Positions 12,216 through 23,850 are shown, counted from the first letter of the stretch. The stretch is 64,000 bases of DNA from Cichorium intybus (GCA_023525715.1 CM042015.1:89390250-89454249); one strand, 5' to 3'. Made by a program: numbers and translations. The notes: generated by a model from the sequence alone, not told the origin.

Positions 12216-12365
12216 TTGCAGTTTAGTCCCTGAAGTTTTAGAAAATTGCAGATTAGTCCCTGAAATTTCAGAAAATTGCAGTTTTATTCCTGAAGTTTCA
12301 GAAAATTGCAGTTTAATCCCTGGAGTTCCAGAAAGTTGCAGTTTAGCCCTTGAGCCTTTAGAAAA
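12216..12365 (+). repeat. five 30-bp tandem repeats before the gag start, copy A
   Basis: Five successive 30-base units, each beginning TTGCAG and containing a CCTGAAGTTTC-like core and a terminal AGAAAA; a sixth partial TTGCA runs directly into the gag ATG region. The units differ from each other by several bases, so the array is not newly made. Confidence 0.9.
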
Positions 12366-12372
12366 TTGCAAA

Positions 12373-12507
12373 ATGGCAGAAGATGGTAAAATCAAAATTG
12401 ACAAGTTTCATGCCCAGATATGGTCAAGAATCTACGAACAGGTGATCATGGAAAAGTTCGTTTGGCCGATGACCAAATGCTTGATATTACGGGTATTGGA
12501 GACGTAA
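12373..12507 (+). pseudogene. relict gag start of copia-1, copy A
   Basis: The ATG opens MAEDGKIKIDKF, the typical start of this family's Gag, but the frame then falls out of register and stops after 44 codons at 12505-12507. Almost all of gag, the zinc knuckle and the protease active site are missing: the TTTCATGCC of the protease segment is joined straight to the gag start. The deletion is out of frame with pol and is present in both copies. Confidence 0.75.
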
Positions 12508-14026
12508 ATTTGAAGACCTCCATGGGAACCACTTGGACATTGAAAGATGTCAGGGTTATTCCAAACTTGAGGAGAAAGTTAATTTCAGTTGGTAAGTTGG
12601 ATGATGAAGGTCTTAATGTTAATTTTGGGGGTGGACAATGGAAAGTGCTCAAAGGCAACTTGGTGATTGCTAAAGGAAAGAAGAAAGGCACTCTATACAT
12701 GGTAGAGGTACCTGGTGATGGTGTTCATGCCGTAACCACCGGTCCAAGTCCATCTAATCTATGGCACCGAAGACTTGGACACATGAGCGATAAGGGATTG
12801 AAGATGTTGGCTCAGAAAGGGAAGTTTTCAGACTTGAAGAAAGTAGAAACTGAATTTTGTGAATCTTGTGTTCTCGGGAAACAAAAGCGGGTTACTTTTG
12901 TAAAGACGGGGAAGACACCAAAAGCTCAGAAATTGGAGCTTGTTCACTCGGATGTATTCGGACCAACATCAGTTTCATCTCAAGGAGGCAAAAACTACTA
13001 TATAACCTTTATCGACGATTCAACACGCAAGGTATGTGTCTATTTTCTTAAGAATAAATCCGATGTATTTGATACTTTTAAGATATGGAAATCTGCTGTT
13101 GAAAATGAAACTGATTTGAAGGTAAAATGTCTGAAGTCGGATAATGGTGGTGAATACATAAGCAAGGAGTTTGTTGACTATTGTGTCAAGCAAGGAATAA
13201 AGATGATCAAGACGGTCCCAGGAACCCCTCAACAGAATGGCGTAGCTGAGAGAATGAATAGAACTCTGAATGAAAGGGCTAGAAGCATGAGATTGAATGC
13301 CGGTTTGCCTAAGACATTCTGGGCCGATGCCGTTAACACTGCAGCCTACTTGATTAACCGTTCACCGAGTGTTCCCTTGGATTTTAAATTACCAGAAGAA
13401 ATGTGGCAAAGGAAGGAAGTAAGTCTCAAACACCTGAAAGTATTTGGTTGTACTGCTTACAGTTTGTTAAAAGATGGTGACAGGGATAAACTTGATTCAA
13501 AAACCAAGAAGTGCACATTCATTGGTTATGGATCAGACGAAATGGGTTACAGGCTTTGGGATAATGAAAGCAGAAAGGTAATCCGAAGCAAGAATGTCAT
13601 CTTTAACGAAGCTGAGTCATACAAAGACATAAACACCAAAAGTCCAGAAGTCCAGAAGGAGTACGTTGAATATGAAGGTGGTGAAAAGAATAAAGAAGCT
13701 TCAGTTGAAATCCTTGAATCTGGGGATGATTCAACTGACAGTGGGAGCTCAGAGGATGATTCCAGTATTGACTCTGGAGATGAAGAAACCAGTCCTATAG
13801 CTCCAGAATCCCCAGCCACACCTCAAGTTCAACCAAGAAGATCTTCCAGAGTCACCAGACCACCAAACAGATACTCACCATCTGTTAACTATATTCTCCT
13901 GACAGAAAATGGTGAACCCCAGTGTTACTCTGAAGCTATGGGGTTGAAAGATTCATTGCAGTGGGAGTTAGCAATGAAAGATGAAATGAAGTCGCTTGAG
14001 AAGAACAAGACCTGGTTTCTAACAAA
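12420..14026 (+). pseudogene. copia-1 pol fragment (integrase, start of RT), copy A
   Basis: Open frame of over 530 codons. In order: the region after the protease; the integrase zinc domain (WHRRLGHMSDKG, later CESCVLGKQ); the integrase core with HSDVFGP, KSDNGGEY and QQNGVAERMNR supplying the DDE residues; an acidic serine-rich linker; and the start of the RT region (WELAMKDEMKSLEKNKTWFLTK). It lacks gag and protease and is cut at 14026, after which CACTA bases supply a TGA. Confidence 0.9.
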
Positions 14027-14330
14027 ATGATTAGTGACCAAGATTCCAGTCGTCACTTTTCGTCACTATAGGTCCGTCACTAAATTAGTTTAGAGACCAA
14101 AATTGGTAAGTTGTCACTAAATAGTGACCAAATATAGTAGTCACTATTCTATGACGACTTAGCTTGTCACTAAATATAGTCATTAATAGTTGAAAATCCT
14201 CACACTTTTTTCCATTTAGTGGCCAAATATATGGTCACTAATTAGTTATAATAGAGACCAAGAAAAAGTAGCCACTAATCATTTTATTGTTAGTGACTAA
14301 AAAAAGTTGTCACTAATTATGGTATTACAA
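14027..14330. repeat. left subterminal repeats of the large CACTA
   Basis: Many copies of TTAGTGACCA/GTCACTAA in both orientations, matching those at the right end (24535-24967). They are the expected binding sites of the smaller CACTA protein. Confidence 0.8.
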
Positions 14331-14355
14331 AAAAAAAAAAAAACCATTTGGGTTG

Positions 14356-14610
14356 CCTCTTTCGGTTCCGATTCCGGTCCCGGTTCCGGTTCCGGTCCCG
14401 GTCTCGGTTCCGGTCCCGTTTCCGATTCCGATTCCGATTTTGATACCGATTCCGGTTCCGGTCCCATTTTCGATTCCGGTCCAGGTCCCGTTTCCGATTC
14501 CGATTCCGATTCCGATTTTTGATACCGATTCCGGTTCCGGTTCCGATTCCGGTCCCGGTCCCGATTCCGATTTTGATACCGATTCCGATTCTGATTCCGA
14601 TTGCGATTCT
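14356..14610. repeat. degenerate GATTCC/GGTTCC hexamer array
   Basis: About 250 bp of six-base units (variants of GGTTCC, GGTCCC, GATTCC, GATACC). Because the unit is a multiple of three and lacks stops, several overlapping open frames appear on both strands (S/D/G-P rich on plus, R/N-rich on minus). They are repeat artefacts, not genes. Confidence 0.9.
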
Positions 14611-14903
14611 TTTCCAAACAAAATATGATTTGAATTGGAAACAATACATAGAAACCCAAATTAACTATATTATATTAACAATTTATAAGTAAATCTTAAC
14701 CACAAAACCAATATTTGCTGACATAGCATTCAAAATTGTAATTATTAAAATGAAACATATCATACCAATACATAACATTCTTTATATGTAATAAGTACCA
14801 AAAGATGTGTATCTCCAACCATATGCCCCACGATGCACATCACTACAAAACCCGAAGAAAATCCAATTCATTAAAAATATAAATAAATGATGTTAACTTA
14901 AAT

Positions 14904-15493
14904 TTAAATCAATATACTTACGAGTTTTTGAAATTGTAACCGAGCTAAACGTGATAACTCGTTCATCATAAATTCCATTTTCTCCTTTTGCTCCTCTTGA
15001 AATTTGATCTGCTCCTCTTTATATTTATTTTGCTCTTCTTGAAATTGCAACTGTTCTTCTTTAAGCAACCGAATTTGCTCCTCTAAAGCTTTTGATTTTT
15101 CCTTTTCCAATTCCAGTTCCATTTGTAATTTTTCTGTGGCTAAAACTTGTTTTGTTGATATGGAACGCCCTTTTGCATATCCCGGTATACGACGTAGCTT
15201 TTTCATGCAAATTTCAGCGGGCGAATAAGAAGAAGCAGCTTCTTCATTTTGCAATTCATTCTGCATAACAAAAACATGTACATTAAAAGTCAAATAAACC
15301 AACTATTCATAAGTGTGTCAAGATATACTGAGAATACCCAAATTTCATCAGCCTTGTCATTGACCATTTTATTTTTCTTTTTTGAAAAATGTCCAATCTT
15401 GTAATGGTCAATCATCGATACTTCTTCTCCTTCTCGCCTTTTCTGTTTCATATAAAAATCACGGATCAGCGAGCACACACACACACACACACA

Positions 15494-15554
<61 letters not shown>

Positions 15555-17237
15555 CAAGCATCAAAATATTTAAGTTTTAAAAATGTTGTCACCATATCAA
15601 CAATCCTTGCGATGGAAACTGTGCCAACCGCAGGTGGAACTTGGTTGAGTGATCTGTTTTTCTTATTTCTATTGCTAACGTTCTGCAAAATTAAAGAAGT
15701 GGAGAGAATTAGTTTTTGTAATTTTTGTATGTTTTGCATAACCAATTCTATGATTTTATCATTTTCCAATAAATGTAAGGAAGTATGCAATTTGGCAAAG
15801 AAGTAGAAACCTGAAATTCTTCACTTGCAAATCTTTGGCATAGTTTTACCCAGTCAGTGTTGGTTACTCCATTTGGAGGATTATTTATTGCTTCTTCTTT
15901 TGTTGGGAACTTTTTGAAATGAAGATGTAACCTATATTGCCTGTTTTTATGTTGGTTAGCCAGCTGTGTATGTATAGCACGCACCATCGGTCGACAACTT
16001 GGATCATAAGTTGAATTTTCCTACAAATATAATATAATCATTTAGGACAATTTATAGTACTAGGAAACACTCTATTTGTTAAAAGAGAGATTTGATAACA
16101 CTTTACCATGCATTTGGTGATAATGTCATACTTCAACAAATCTGTTTGATTTCTCCAAGTGGTTCCATCAAATTTTGCATGATCTCTCACTACACACCCA
16201 CCCTTAGTGATGAAATGCTGACTGTCTTCCCCAATTATACGACCAGCACATTCATCAACTTCAAAAACTAAAGTTTCCTTGTTCGAGCGCCTCTTTTTAG
16301 CTTCATTCAAAGCTCTAGATTCTTTCCGAGTAACAGACACGCCTACATATATTTATTTAACACAAAATTTGATAAATTATATAATGACATACTATTTTAC
16401 TTTAAAGCAATGTACCATGAGAAGTTGAGCCAATATTCTCTTCTCGAACAGAATCAACTTCATGCTCTTCTTCTTCATAATCTCCTTCACGTCCTTCTTC
16501 GTAATCTTCTTCATGCTCTTCCTCATCTTCATCTTGCAACCTAAAATTAGTAGGCCCCTTATGAATCTTAGGATGCATAGCATCATGACTGCTACTCGTG
16601 CTACTAGACTTCTGAAGGTCGGACCTCTTCAATAACCCTTTTCCGGGACCAACCATCTAAGTAAAAATAACAAACTTTTAATGGTGATTAAAAGATAGTT
16701 GCATAAATATATAATTTCATGTATATTGTTAGAGAAAATACCATATTTGAAAAGTTAGTATTCTTAAACTTTTGTTGAGTTGGCTTCTCCATTGCATGTT
16801 GACCCTGAAAACCATATTCAAGAATTTAAAAAAATTGATGTAAGGCTGGCTTAAAAAAATAAATTACCTCAATGCGGTTGTAATCTTTTATAACAGCAAA
16901 CTCGTTTTCAAGTGGACAAGAAGTAGAAGTGACACGGTTACCAATTTTCAAAGAAGATCCTCCACCCATCAGACCCTGACAATAACATTACAAAAGATGA
17001 TGTTAAAACAATAGCTAAAATAGCAACTTATTATCGAAAATGGAAATCCAAAATAATATACAATTTGAATGATTATGGACTTACAGAGTATATCTTTTGT
17101 TTCTTATGAGAAGCTGAAATAGATGAACTTGGCAATTGATCATGAATAGAATGTCGTGTGTTTTTCATCCCAATTTGAGAATGAGAAAACTTGTTTTGTT
17201 TCGTGACAATATTCGGTAATGTCTTTGCCTTCTTCAT
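14904..17237 (-). CDS. TNP1/transposase_24-type protein of the CACTA, several exons
   Basis: This is the smaller CACTA product, by analogy a DNA-binding partner that recognises subterminal repeats. The start is the ATG at 17237 (MKKAKTLPNIVTKQ), with a GTAAGT donor near 17087. Further exons follow near 16975-16865, 16656-16410 (SSSTSSSHDAMHP, then a glutamate/aspartate-rich stretch), 16340-16110 (RRSNKETLVFEV, TTWRNQTDLL), 16020-15812 (RLHLHFKKFPTKEEA, TDWVKLCQRF), 15680-15330 and 15260-14904. The last exon encodes a long coiled coil built on KEEQ/QEEQ units after KKLRRIPGYAKGRS. The AC/AT microsatellite lies in an intron. Exon limits are approximate. I see no stop within the exons, so it may be functional. 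Confidence 0.65.
15474..15551. repeat. compound (AC)n(AT)n microsatellite
   Basis: An AC run passing into a long AT run, in an intron of the TNP1-like gene. Likely highly variable in length. Confidence 0.95.
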
Positions 17238-18064
17238 TTGATAGTCTTAATTCTTTAGTCTTCCTGAAAGAAAGCATTATGCACTTCAAATTTATTTCTT
17301 ATCAAGACATTATAACTTTGAAAGTAAAATGCTATAATAAACATATTAATGGAAGTACATTGCTATTTCTTGCATTTAACCCAATATATTAGCCAAACAT
17401 AACATAAAAGAATACCTTCTCGTTAAGAAAGTGTGCTGAAACAGAATTCAATGAGTAGGAACTTAATTTATAATCCCTTTGCATAGCCTGCAAATATAAA
17501 ACAAAGAATCAAAACCTGTTATTTATCCAAATACATTCACTAATTTGTTCAATAACATTTTATATGAGAAATTACCTAAAGTAAATCAAACTGAACTCTC
17601 CCTTCCAATGTAACTTCTTTACTTTCCCTTGAACCATACTGTCTGCAATGCAAATCCAGTATTAGAAAAATTCAAATCACGAAAAAGATTGTTTAGTTTA
17701 ATCATAAAAAAACTTAACATATTTTTAACAAAAATCATGTTTCATAAAGACAGTGAAATAAGCAAAATATCCATTACATAAAAATTATAACTTTAAAAGA
17801 ACCATTCAATAACATAAACTATGTAATGCTTACGGGATGCTATTATTAATGAACTCTGAACCAAATATATCACTGACTAGTAATCAAGTCTTTTATTTTG
17901 AACTTTTATTCTGAACTTGAAGAAGAGTAGAAAGGCTGAACTTTTATTCTTTTGTTACCATTTTATTTGTCTTCCATTGCACCTGTTATCAAATTAATTT
18001 AAAACCTTATTTTGTTGGATAATTAATTCATTATCAATTTTATCATAAAAAATAATTACCTCTA

Positions 18065-21000
18065 CTAAGAATGGATCCTTGTTCTTGATGTACTCTCATT
18101 TGTACATGCTTTTTGAGTTATATCATGTAATGCAACAGTTAAGCCATCGACCATATCCAATGGGACACTACCTCTTGTTAGGGATAGTTGATCTATATTC
18201 AAATCAACAGTTAGGTTTAAATGTGGCTCTTGTTCTTGATGTACTTCCTCCATCTGTACATGAACATCATACAATGCACGAGGGGTACTACTTTGAACCA
18301 CATACCAATTGTTGCCCAATTTCAAATCAGGTGCATAAAAAACTTGTTTGGCTTGTGATGCAAGTATGTATGGTTGATCCATGTACCATTTTCTTGACGT
18401 ATTTACACTTCTAACTCCAGATTCTTTGTCAATTTGTATCCCTTTCCTATCACCGACCATAAACCAGTCACACTTGAATATCAACACTCTTTTATTTTCA
18501 CCCAAGTATTCAATTTCTAACACTTCTTGTAATACCCCATAAAAATCAATAATGTTTTCTCCATGACAACCTTGCACTACAACTCCACTATTTTGAGTTG
18601 TCCTATTCTTCTCACGACTTTGTGTGTGGAACCTATACCCGTTAACCATACATCCACTATATTTGTTGATAGAACGTGATGGCCCATGCGATAATATACG
18701 AGTTTCGTATTCAAATGATTGTGGACAAGAATTAACCTAAATATAAAAACATATGATATATTGGTTAACAAGTGTTTAAAACTCCTATATCAAATTTTGA
18801 AAATAATAAACATAAAATGTCGTTCTTACACGTTGTCGAATCCATGATGCAAATCGTTTGTCATGATGTTCATTTACATTGTTATAGTTTTCTTCCTCTA
18901 ATTCAACTTTGTGTGAACTAAAAAGTTAAAAACTAATAAATGTTAGCGTAAGGAAAAGAAACAAAAATTGAAAAATATCATTATATGAAAAGAATCACTT
19001 ACTTTATTAGTTCTTCTAGTTCATTGCAATTGTTTAAAATGTATGTATGAATCTTCTCCAATTCATTTTCACTCAGAACACATGATTTTGGACTACCTAA
19101 TAGGCGCCCTTTGCATGAGAAAACAGAAATTTCACCACCGCTGTCCAACATTTCATTGTTGCGCTCAACCTTATTAAAAAGCGTGTCAACGTCATTCAAA
19201 TACATAGAACAAAAAGTCAAGCATTCCTTGTCTATGTATCTCTCAGTAATACATCCTTCTGGACGAGCTTTGTTCTTAACAAATCCTTTTAAAGTATGCA
19301 TTTTCCTATAAGAATGTTAAGTGTTTAGTCTCATCACAATAAGAAGATGTATCAAAGATTTATTATTTTTGTTACCTCTCAAAAGGGAACATCCATCGGT
19401 ATTGAGGTGGACCTGCGATCTTGGCTTCATATGGCAAATGAATCAGAAGATGAACCATGATATCAAAGAATGATGGAGGAAATATCCGCTCCAACTTACA
19501 TAAAATGACAACAATTTTTTCCTCTTGTTCCTCTAAAACGTCTAGGTACATACTTCGTGTGCATAATTTCTGGAAAAACTCACTGAGTTCATACAACACA
19601 AGTCGAACTTCCTTCGTCAAACAACCCCTAATTGATAAAGGTAATAGTCGTTGGATGAAAACATAAAAGTCATGACTTTTCATGCGTGATAACTGGAAGT
19701 CTCCACCTTTAATGCATCTAGATATATTCGAGGCAAATCCATCTGGGAACTTAAGTGACTTCAAGAAATCTAATATCTTTCGTTTCTCTTCCTTTGTCAA
19801 ATGATAGCAAGCCATGGGTATTATAAATGAATCACCATACGGCTGTAAATGTAAGCTCTTCTTTAAACCTTCATCCATCAAATCCTTGCGAGATTTCCAT
19901 GTGTCCTTTGTCTTACCCTTAATATTAAATAATGTGGCCGTCAAGCTTTCTGTAACATTCTTAACAACATGCATGATATCAATGTTGTGTCTCAATTTTA
20001 GTTTAGCCCAATAAGGAAGCTTAAAGAACACACTTTTCTTTCTCCATCCTCGCTTGTCCTCTGAAGATTTGCATTCTCTTGAGTTAAAGAACATATCAAC
20101 CTCATCCAAAATTTCATTTCCAGACTTTGTTGTCAATGGTTCCCGCATATCCACCGTCCCATCAAAGTTCTTTTTATCCTTACGCCATTGGTTTGAGGCT
20201 GGCAAGAATCTTCGATGACCCATATAACATATTTTTTTACTATGTTTCAAGTAATGAGATGATGTTTCATGCATACATGTTGGACAAGCATTGTAACCCT
20301 TAACACTCCAACCAGAGAGCATACTATATGCTGGAAAATCGTTTATTGTCCACAAAAGGGCTGCTCGTAGTGTAAAATTTTCATTTCTATGTGCATCATA
20401 TGCATTTACACCCACCCACAACTCATTTAGTTCGTCAATTAGAGGCTGTAGGTAGACATCAATATTAATGCCAGGGGTTAGTGGGCCTGGAATCAACATT
20501 GACATGAATATATATGGATCTTTCATACATTTCCATGGTGGCAAATTGTATGGTACAATAAAGACAGGCCATATGCTATATGAACTGCTTAAGTTACCAA
20601 ATGGATTGAATCCATCTGTAGCCAACCCTAAGCGTATATTGCGTGGATCAACGGCAAACGAAGGAAACTCTTTATCAAGATGTTTCCATGCTTCACTGTC
20701 TGCAGGATGTCTAACTATGTTATCATTGTCAACTCGCTTTTCTTTATGCCACCTCATGTCACAAGCAACTTGTTTGTCAATAAACAACCTTTGAAGTCTA
20801 GGTTTGAGAGGAAAGTATCGAAGCACCTTTCGTGGTATTTTCAAATCATTTCCACTAAATCGAGGCTCTTTGCAGTCGTTATTTGGACAATGGGTATGAG
20901 ACGCGTACTCTTTTCGATAAAGAACACAATCATTAACACATGCATGGATTTTTTCTCCCTGAAAACCCAAATCACGTATGTATTTTTTTGCTTCATAAAA

Positions 21001-21594
21001 GTTCTTTGGGACTAATGATGGAGTTGGCAAGGCTTTTCTGAATATATCAAGCAAAGCATCAAATGATTTGATGGACCAACCACTTGTTGTCTTTAAATGT
21101 AAAATCGTAACGATAAATGAAAATTTTGAATAACTTTCACATCCTTCATAAAGTTCTTGGCGCGATTCATCCATTAATCTTTGGAGAGTTTCTAAATCCT
21201 TGTCAAAGGTACATGAAGATTCACCACCAGCTTGCCAATTATCACCCCACTTACTTTGACCTATGTTATTTAACATCTCATCAAGGTCATCATCATCGTT
21301 TAAATCATCGCTAGCGCCATCAACTTCATCAACTGGCATATCATCATCTGACACATCATATGACTCACCATGATATATCCACCTATCATAACTAGCAGAA
21401 ATTCCCATTTGCATCAAATGTGAGAATACAGTTGTTCTATTATGATGTCGAAAATTGTTGCATATTTTGCAAGGGCATGGAATTTTTGACGTCGCTTCTT
21501 GATTGCGGTATGCAAACTTAAGGAATTCATTGACACCTAACTCATATGTCGGGTCCTTTGTCCTATGAACTATGTTCATCCAAGACTTGTCCAT
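18065..21594 (-). CDS. TNP2-type CACTA transposase, four exons
   Basis: Probable catalytic transposase of the element. Exon 1 (21594 to about 19377, some 740 codons) opens MDKSWMNIVHRTKDP with a transposase-associated zinc domain (CPCKICNNF). The TNP2 core (transposase_21) follows, including LGLATDGFNPFG and SGWSVKGYNACPTC, then a DUF4218-like segment (MHVVKNVTESL, LSRMKSHDFYVF). A GTAACA donor leads to exon 2 (about 19306-19017, KGFVKNKARPEGC). A short exon lies near 18920-18837 (HDKRFASWIRQR). The last exon, about 18736-18065, carries a DUF4216-like domain (YFYG-type VLQEVLEIEYLGEN, FKCDWF) and ends RTRIHS. No internal stops were seen, so it is plausibly active. Confidence 0.8.
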
Positions 21595-22555
21595 ACGTTA
21601 TGGTAAAAGAAAACTTCCTGAGAATTGTGATTGTAGCCTTGAGTTGAGAGAATTGCGATTGGAGTTGGAAGTCAGAGAGTGAGAGATATTAGAGAGATGG
21701 GAGAGGCAAAGTGTAACATATATAAGTAATGCCATCAGAATATAAGTAATTTTCATTGCTATAATTGGCTAGACTTTTTAAATTGTAATGTTCTAATAAG
21801 AAAAATTATGAAGGTATAATGCTATAATTAGGTAGATTTTGTGAAAGTACAACGCCTTGAAAATAATGTTTCTGAAAGTACACGTGTTAATAAAAAGAAA
21901 GGAAGATAGGATGGTATAATGCTACATATGAGTGTTTCTTTTTGACTTGATGCAGAAAAAAAAGCTTAACAGAGAAAGTCAGGAAAATAAGGCTTTCCCC
22001 ATTAAGTCATAACTTTTTTACAAATGTCCACTCATCTATTTTTCCATTAAGTTGAAAATATGAATTTTGAAAATATGAATTTTGACAATTAAGTTGCTAT
22101 TAAGTCAAAAGAAACAGCAGTTTGTCAAATTAATTTAAAAAAAAAAGCCTTGAGAGCAATAACTTAACAATTTATACAAAATGAATTTTACCTAAATCTT
22201 TCCTTGCTTGTTCTGTTTTCCCCTGTTCTTGCAACTTCATGTACCTTTCATGAGCCCTCTGTTTTCCCCTGTTTCTCTGTTTTTGCAAAAGGGCAATATG
22301 GTAAATAACTAAATGCAACCAGGTAACTCGTTTTCTTCATTTTTATATGCACAAAGCTAAAGCCCTTTCAAGATAAATCATACTCAGGAACTTAAACATC
22401 ATTTTATTCGTGAATATTGGCATATTTGTTAAAAAATCAATATTGGCATTTTTTTGCAAATTTTGATTTTATATTTTACTTTTACTTTTTTATTGTGTTT
22501 CCTCTTTTTTGTGCCTAATTTGATTTTATATTTTACTTTTACTTTTTTATTGTGT
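21595..22555. other. 5' side of the CACTA transposase gene
   Basis: AT-rich leader, intron or promoter sequence of the minus-strand TNP2-type gene. It holds CTGTTTTCCCCTG repeated twice (near 22214 and 22260) and no recognisable coding exon. Confidence 0.5.
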
Positions 22556-22557
22556 CC

Positions 22558-22677
22558 ACCAGAGATGAAAGTAGGAAATGTCCTTATTATCCTTCAGCAT
22601 TGACTTGAAAGTAGACACAGCAGCTGCACGTTTTGCACGTGCCTCTTCTTCAATAGACCTCCTTAGAGGAACAACCC
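22558..22677 (-). pseudogene. FF-domain-like captured exon in the CACTA
   Basis: Read on the minus strand after an AG, it gives an uninterrupted frame VVPLRRSIEEEARAKRAA followed by AVSTFKSMLKDNKDIS. This resembles the start of an FF domain as found in PRP40/TCERG1-type splicing and transcription proteins. After that the frame loses similarity (SYFHLWW). Its position inside a CACTA, separate from the transposase domains, suggests a transduplicated host-gene exon. The assignment is by memory of the family pattern only. Confidence 0.45.
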
Positions 22678-22679
22678 TT

Positions 22680-23535
22680 TAACAGAAACAAAATATATAA
22701 CCTTTACCAATATACTAAAACAGACAACAGTAATAAGAAGAGGAGTAAATTACATTTTTGATCCCAAATAGTTTCCTTTTGCAATTTTTATGCCTATTTT
22801 CAATTGCTGTAACAACTTGGATCCCTGATTTTGTTCAAAAACTATAGAGTGATTTACATTTGTGGTCCCTGAGTATAGATGATTATTTTCAATTTTGACC
22901 CCGGTAGTCCAATTACAGTTGAAGCAAATGCTTAAAACTAAAAAAAAAGAGTCTGTGAAGTAGTTTCCATGTGTAGAATACTACCTTATACCATGTTTGG
23001 CTTTCTAGTCCATGTTTTTGCTCCAACACCTCAATTATTGCATATATGCTCACTGTATCAATAAATGTAACTATTAAATGTTTCTGAACATCTTTGATTA
23101 TATAACAATAATCCATTATGGCTAAATCCTAATATCCATCAGGGTTATTTCCTTAAAGATGTTGATCGTTTTTGATATGGTACAGAATATCAATCAAAGC
23201 TTGTGGTTTAAGTACATATTTAATGCTAGATAACAATGGTGGTGAATGAAAGCAACAACTCATGACTACTTCACTTCTGCTTATTTTCTAAAACTAAGTG
23301 AAAATGTAAGTACTTTCATAAATCAATTTTATCATTGGCACAATGGATGTTTAAAGCCTTTAATACACCTGCTATGAAACCAGAGTGAAGCAACTCATGA
23401 CTAATTCATAACATTAAATGGTGCGGTTTCGATTTTACAATCATCAACAAATTTGTTACCAATTGCTGAAAAAGTAAAGTTAATTAGTCGGTGTATAGAT
23501 ACTATTGTGTTTATGGTTACTAAAACTCGTTAAAA
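22680..23535. other. unassigned CACTA internal sequence
   Basis: Contains a minus-strand open frame of 67 codons (22913-23116; includes IIEVLEQKHGLESQTWYKV) that reads like coding sequence but matches nothing I recognise. It could be another captured exon. The rest is AT-rich. Confidence 0.3.
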
Positions 23536-23539
23536 TGTA

Positions 23540-23850
23540 GTAATATCGAACTGATTCAGCAGAGAATCGTACCTTGGAGAGTTGGAGTCTGAATCCGGAG
23601 TAAGTTCGAGTCTGGAACGTGAGCTTTTGTGCGTTCGATTCTGCAATGTAGTAGCGTAGGGCGACGAGGACGTGTAACGATGGCCGGAGATGGCGAGTTG
23701 ATGGTGCCGACGACGAAGAAAGGGTGAAGCGGGTTTTTCGTACTGTAGGGTTTACGTCGATTGGGGAAGGGTTTTTCGTACTGTAGGGTTTACGTCGACG
23801 ACGAAGAAAGGATTGGAGATGGGTCGTAGGATGCTTTTGCTATGGTCATC
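23540..23850 (-). promoter_or_regulatory. CpG-rich block with 30-bp repeat, probable CACTA promoter or leader
   Basis: A GC- and CpG-rich stretch standing out from AT-rich surroundings. A 30-base unit (starts GGGTTTTTCGTACTGTAGGG) occurs at 23731-23760 and again at 23769-23798. Position and composition fit the methylation-sensitive GC-rich leader known from Spm-type elements; this is inference. Confidence 0.4.

Larger units (their letters stand above)
4260..14026. repeat. large direct duplication, copy A (9.77 kb)
   Basis: Base for base the same as 24968-34735. Contents: F-box pseudogene 2, a MITE, the copia-1 5' LTR with its nested CACTA, and copia-1 pol up to the middle of the coding region. 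By eye I found two differences: one fewer T in a run near 5835, and T at 7253 where copy B has C at 27962. The copy ends after ACAAA (14026), where CACTA sequence begins. Confidence 0.95.
7391..14026 (+). mobile_element. copia-1, copy A, truncated at 14026
   Basis: 5' portion of a Ty1/copia element preceded by CGATC (7386-7390), the same five bases that flank the complete copy at 28100-36604. It has the 5' LTR (interrupted), primer-binding site, UTR repeats, a relict gag start and pol into the gag-pol C-terminal half. It breaks off after ACAAA at 14026 and is joined to CACTA sequence. There is no 3' LTR, so it cannot transpose. Confidence 0.93.

Noticed and set aside
12210..12404. Minus-strand open frame rich in LQFSETSGIK repeats
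   Set aside because: Produced entirely by the 30-bp tandem repeats before the copia-1 gag; no independent coding signal.
15290..15790. Minus-strand open frame with poly-YI and CVCVCV
   Set aside because: Mostly the AT/AC microsatellite in an intron joined to real exon pieces of the TNP1-like gene; the frame itself is not a protein.
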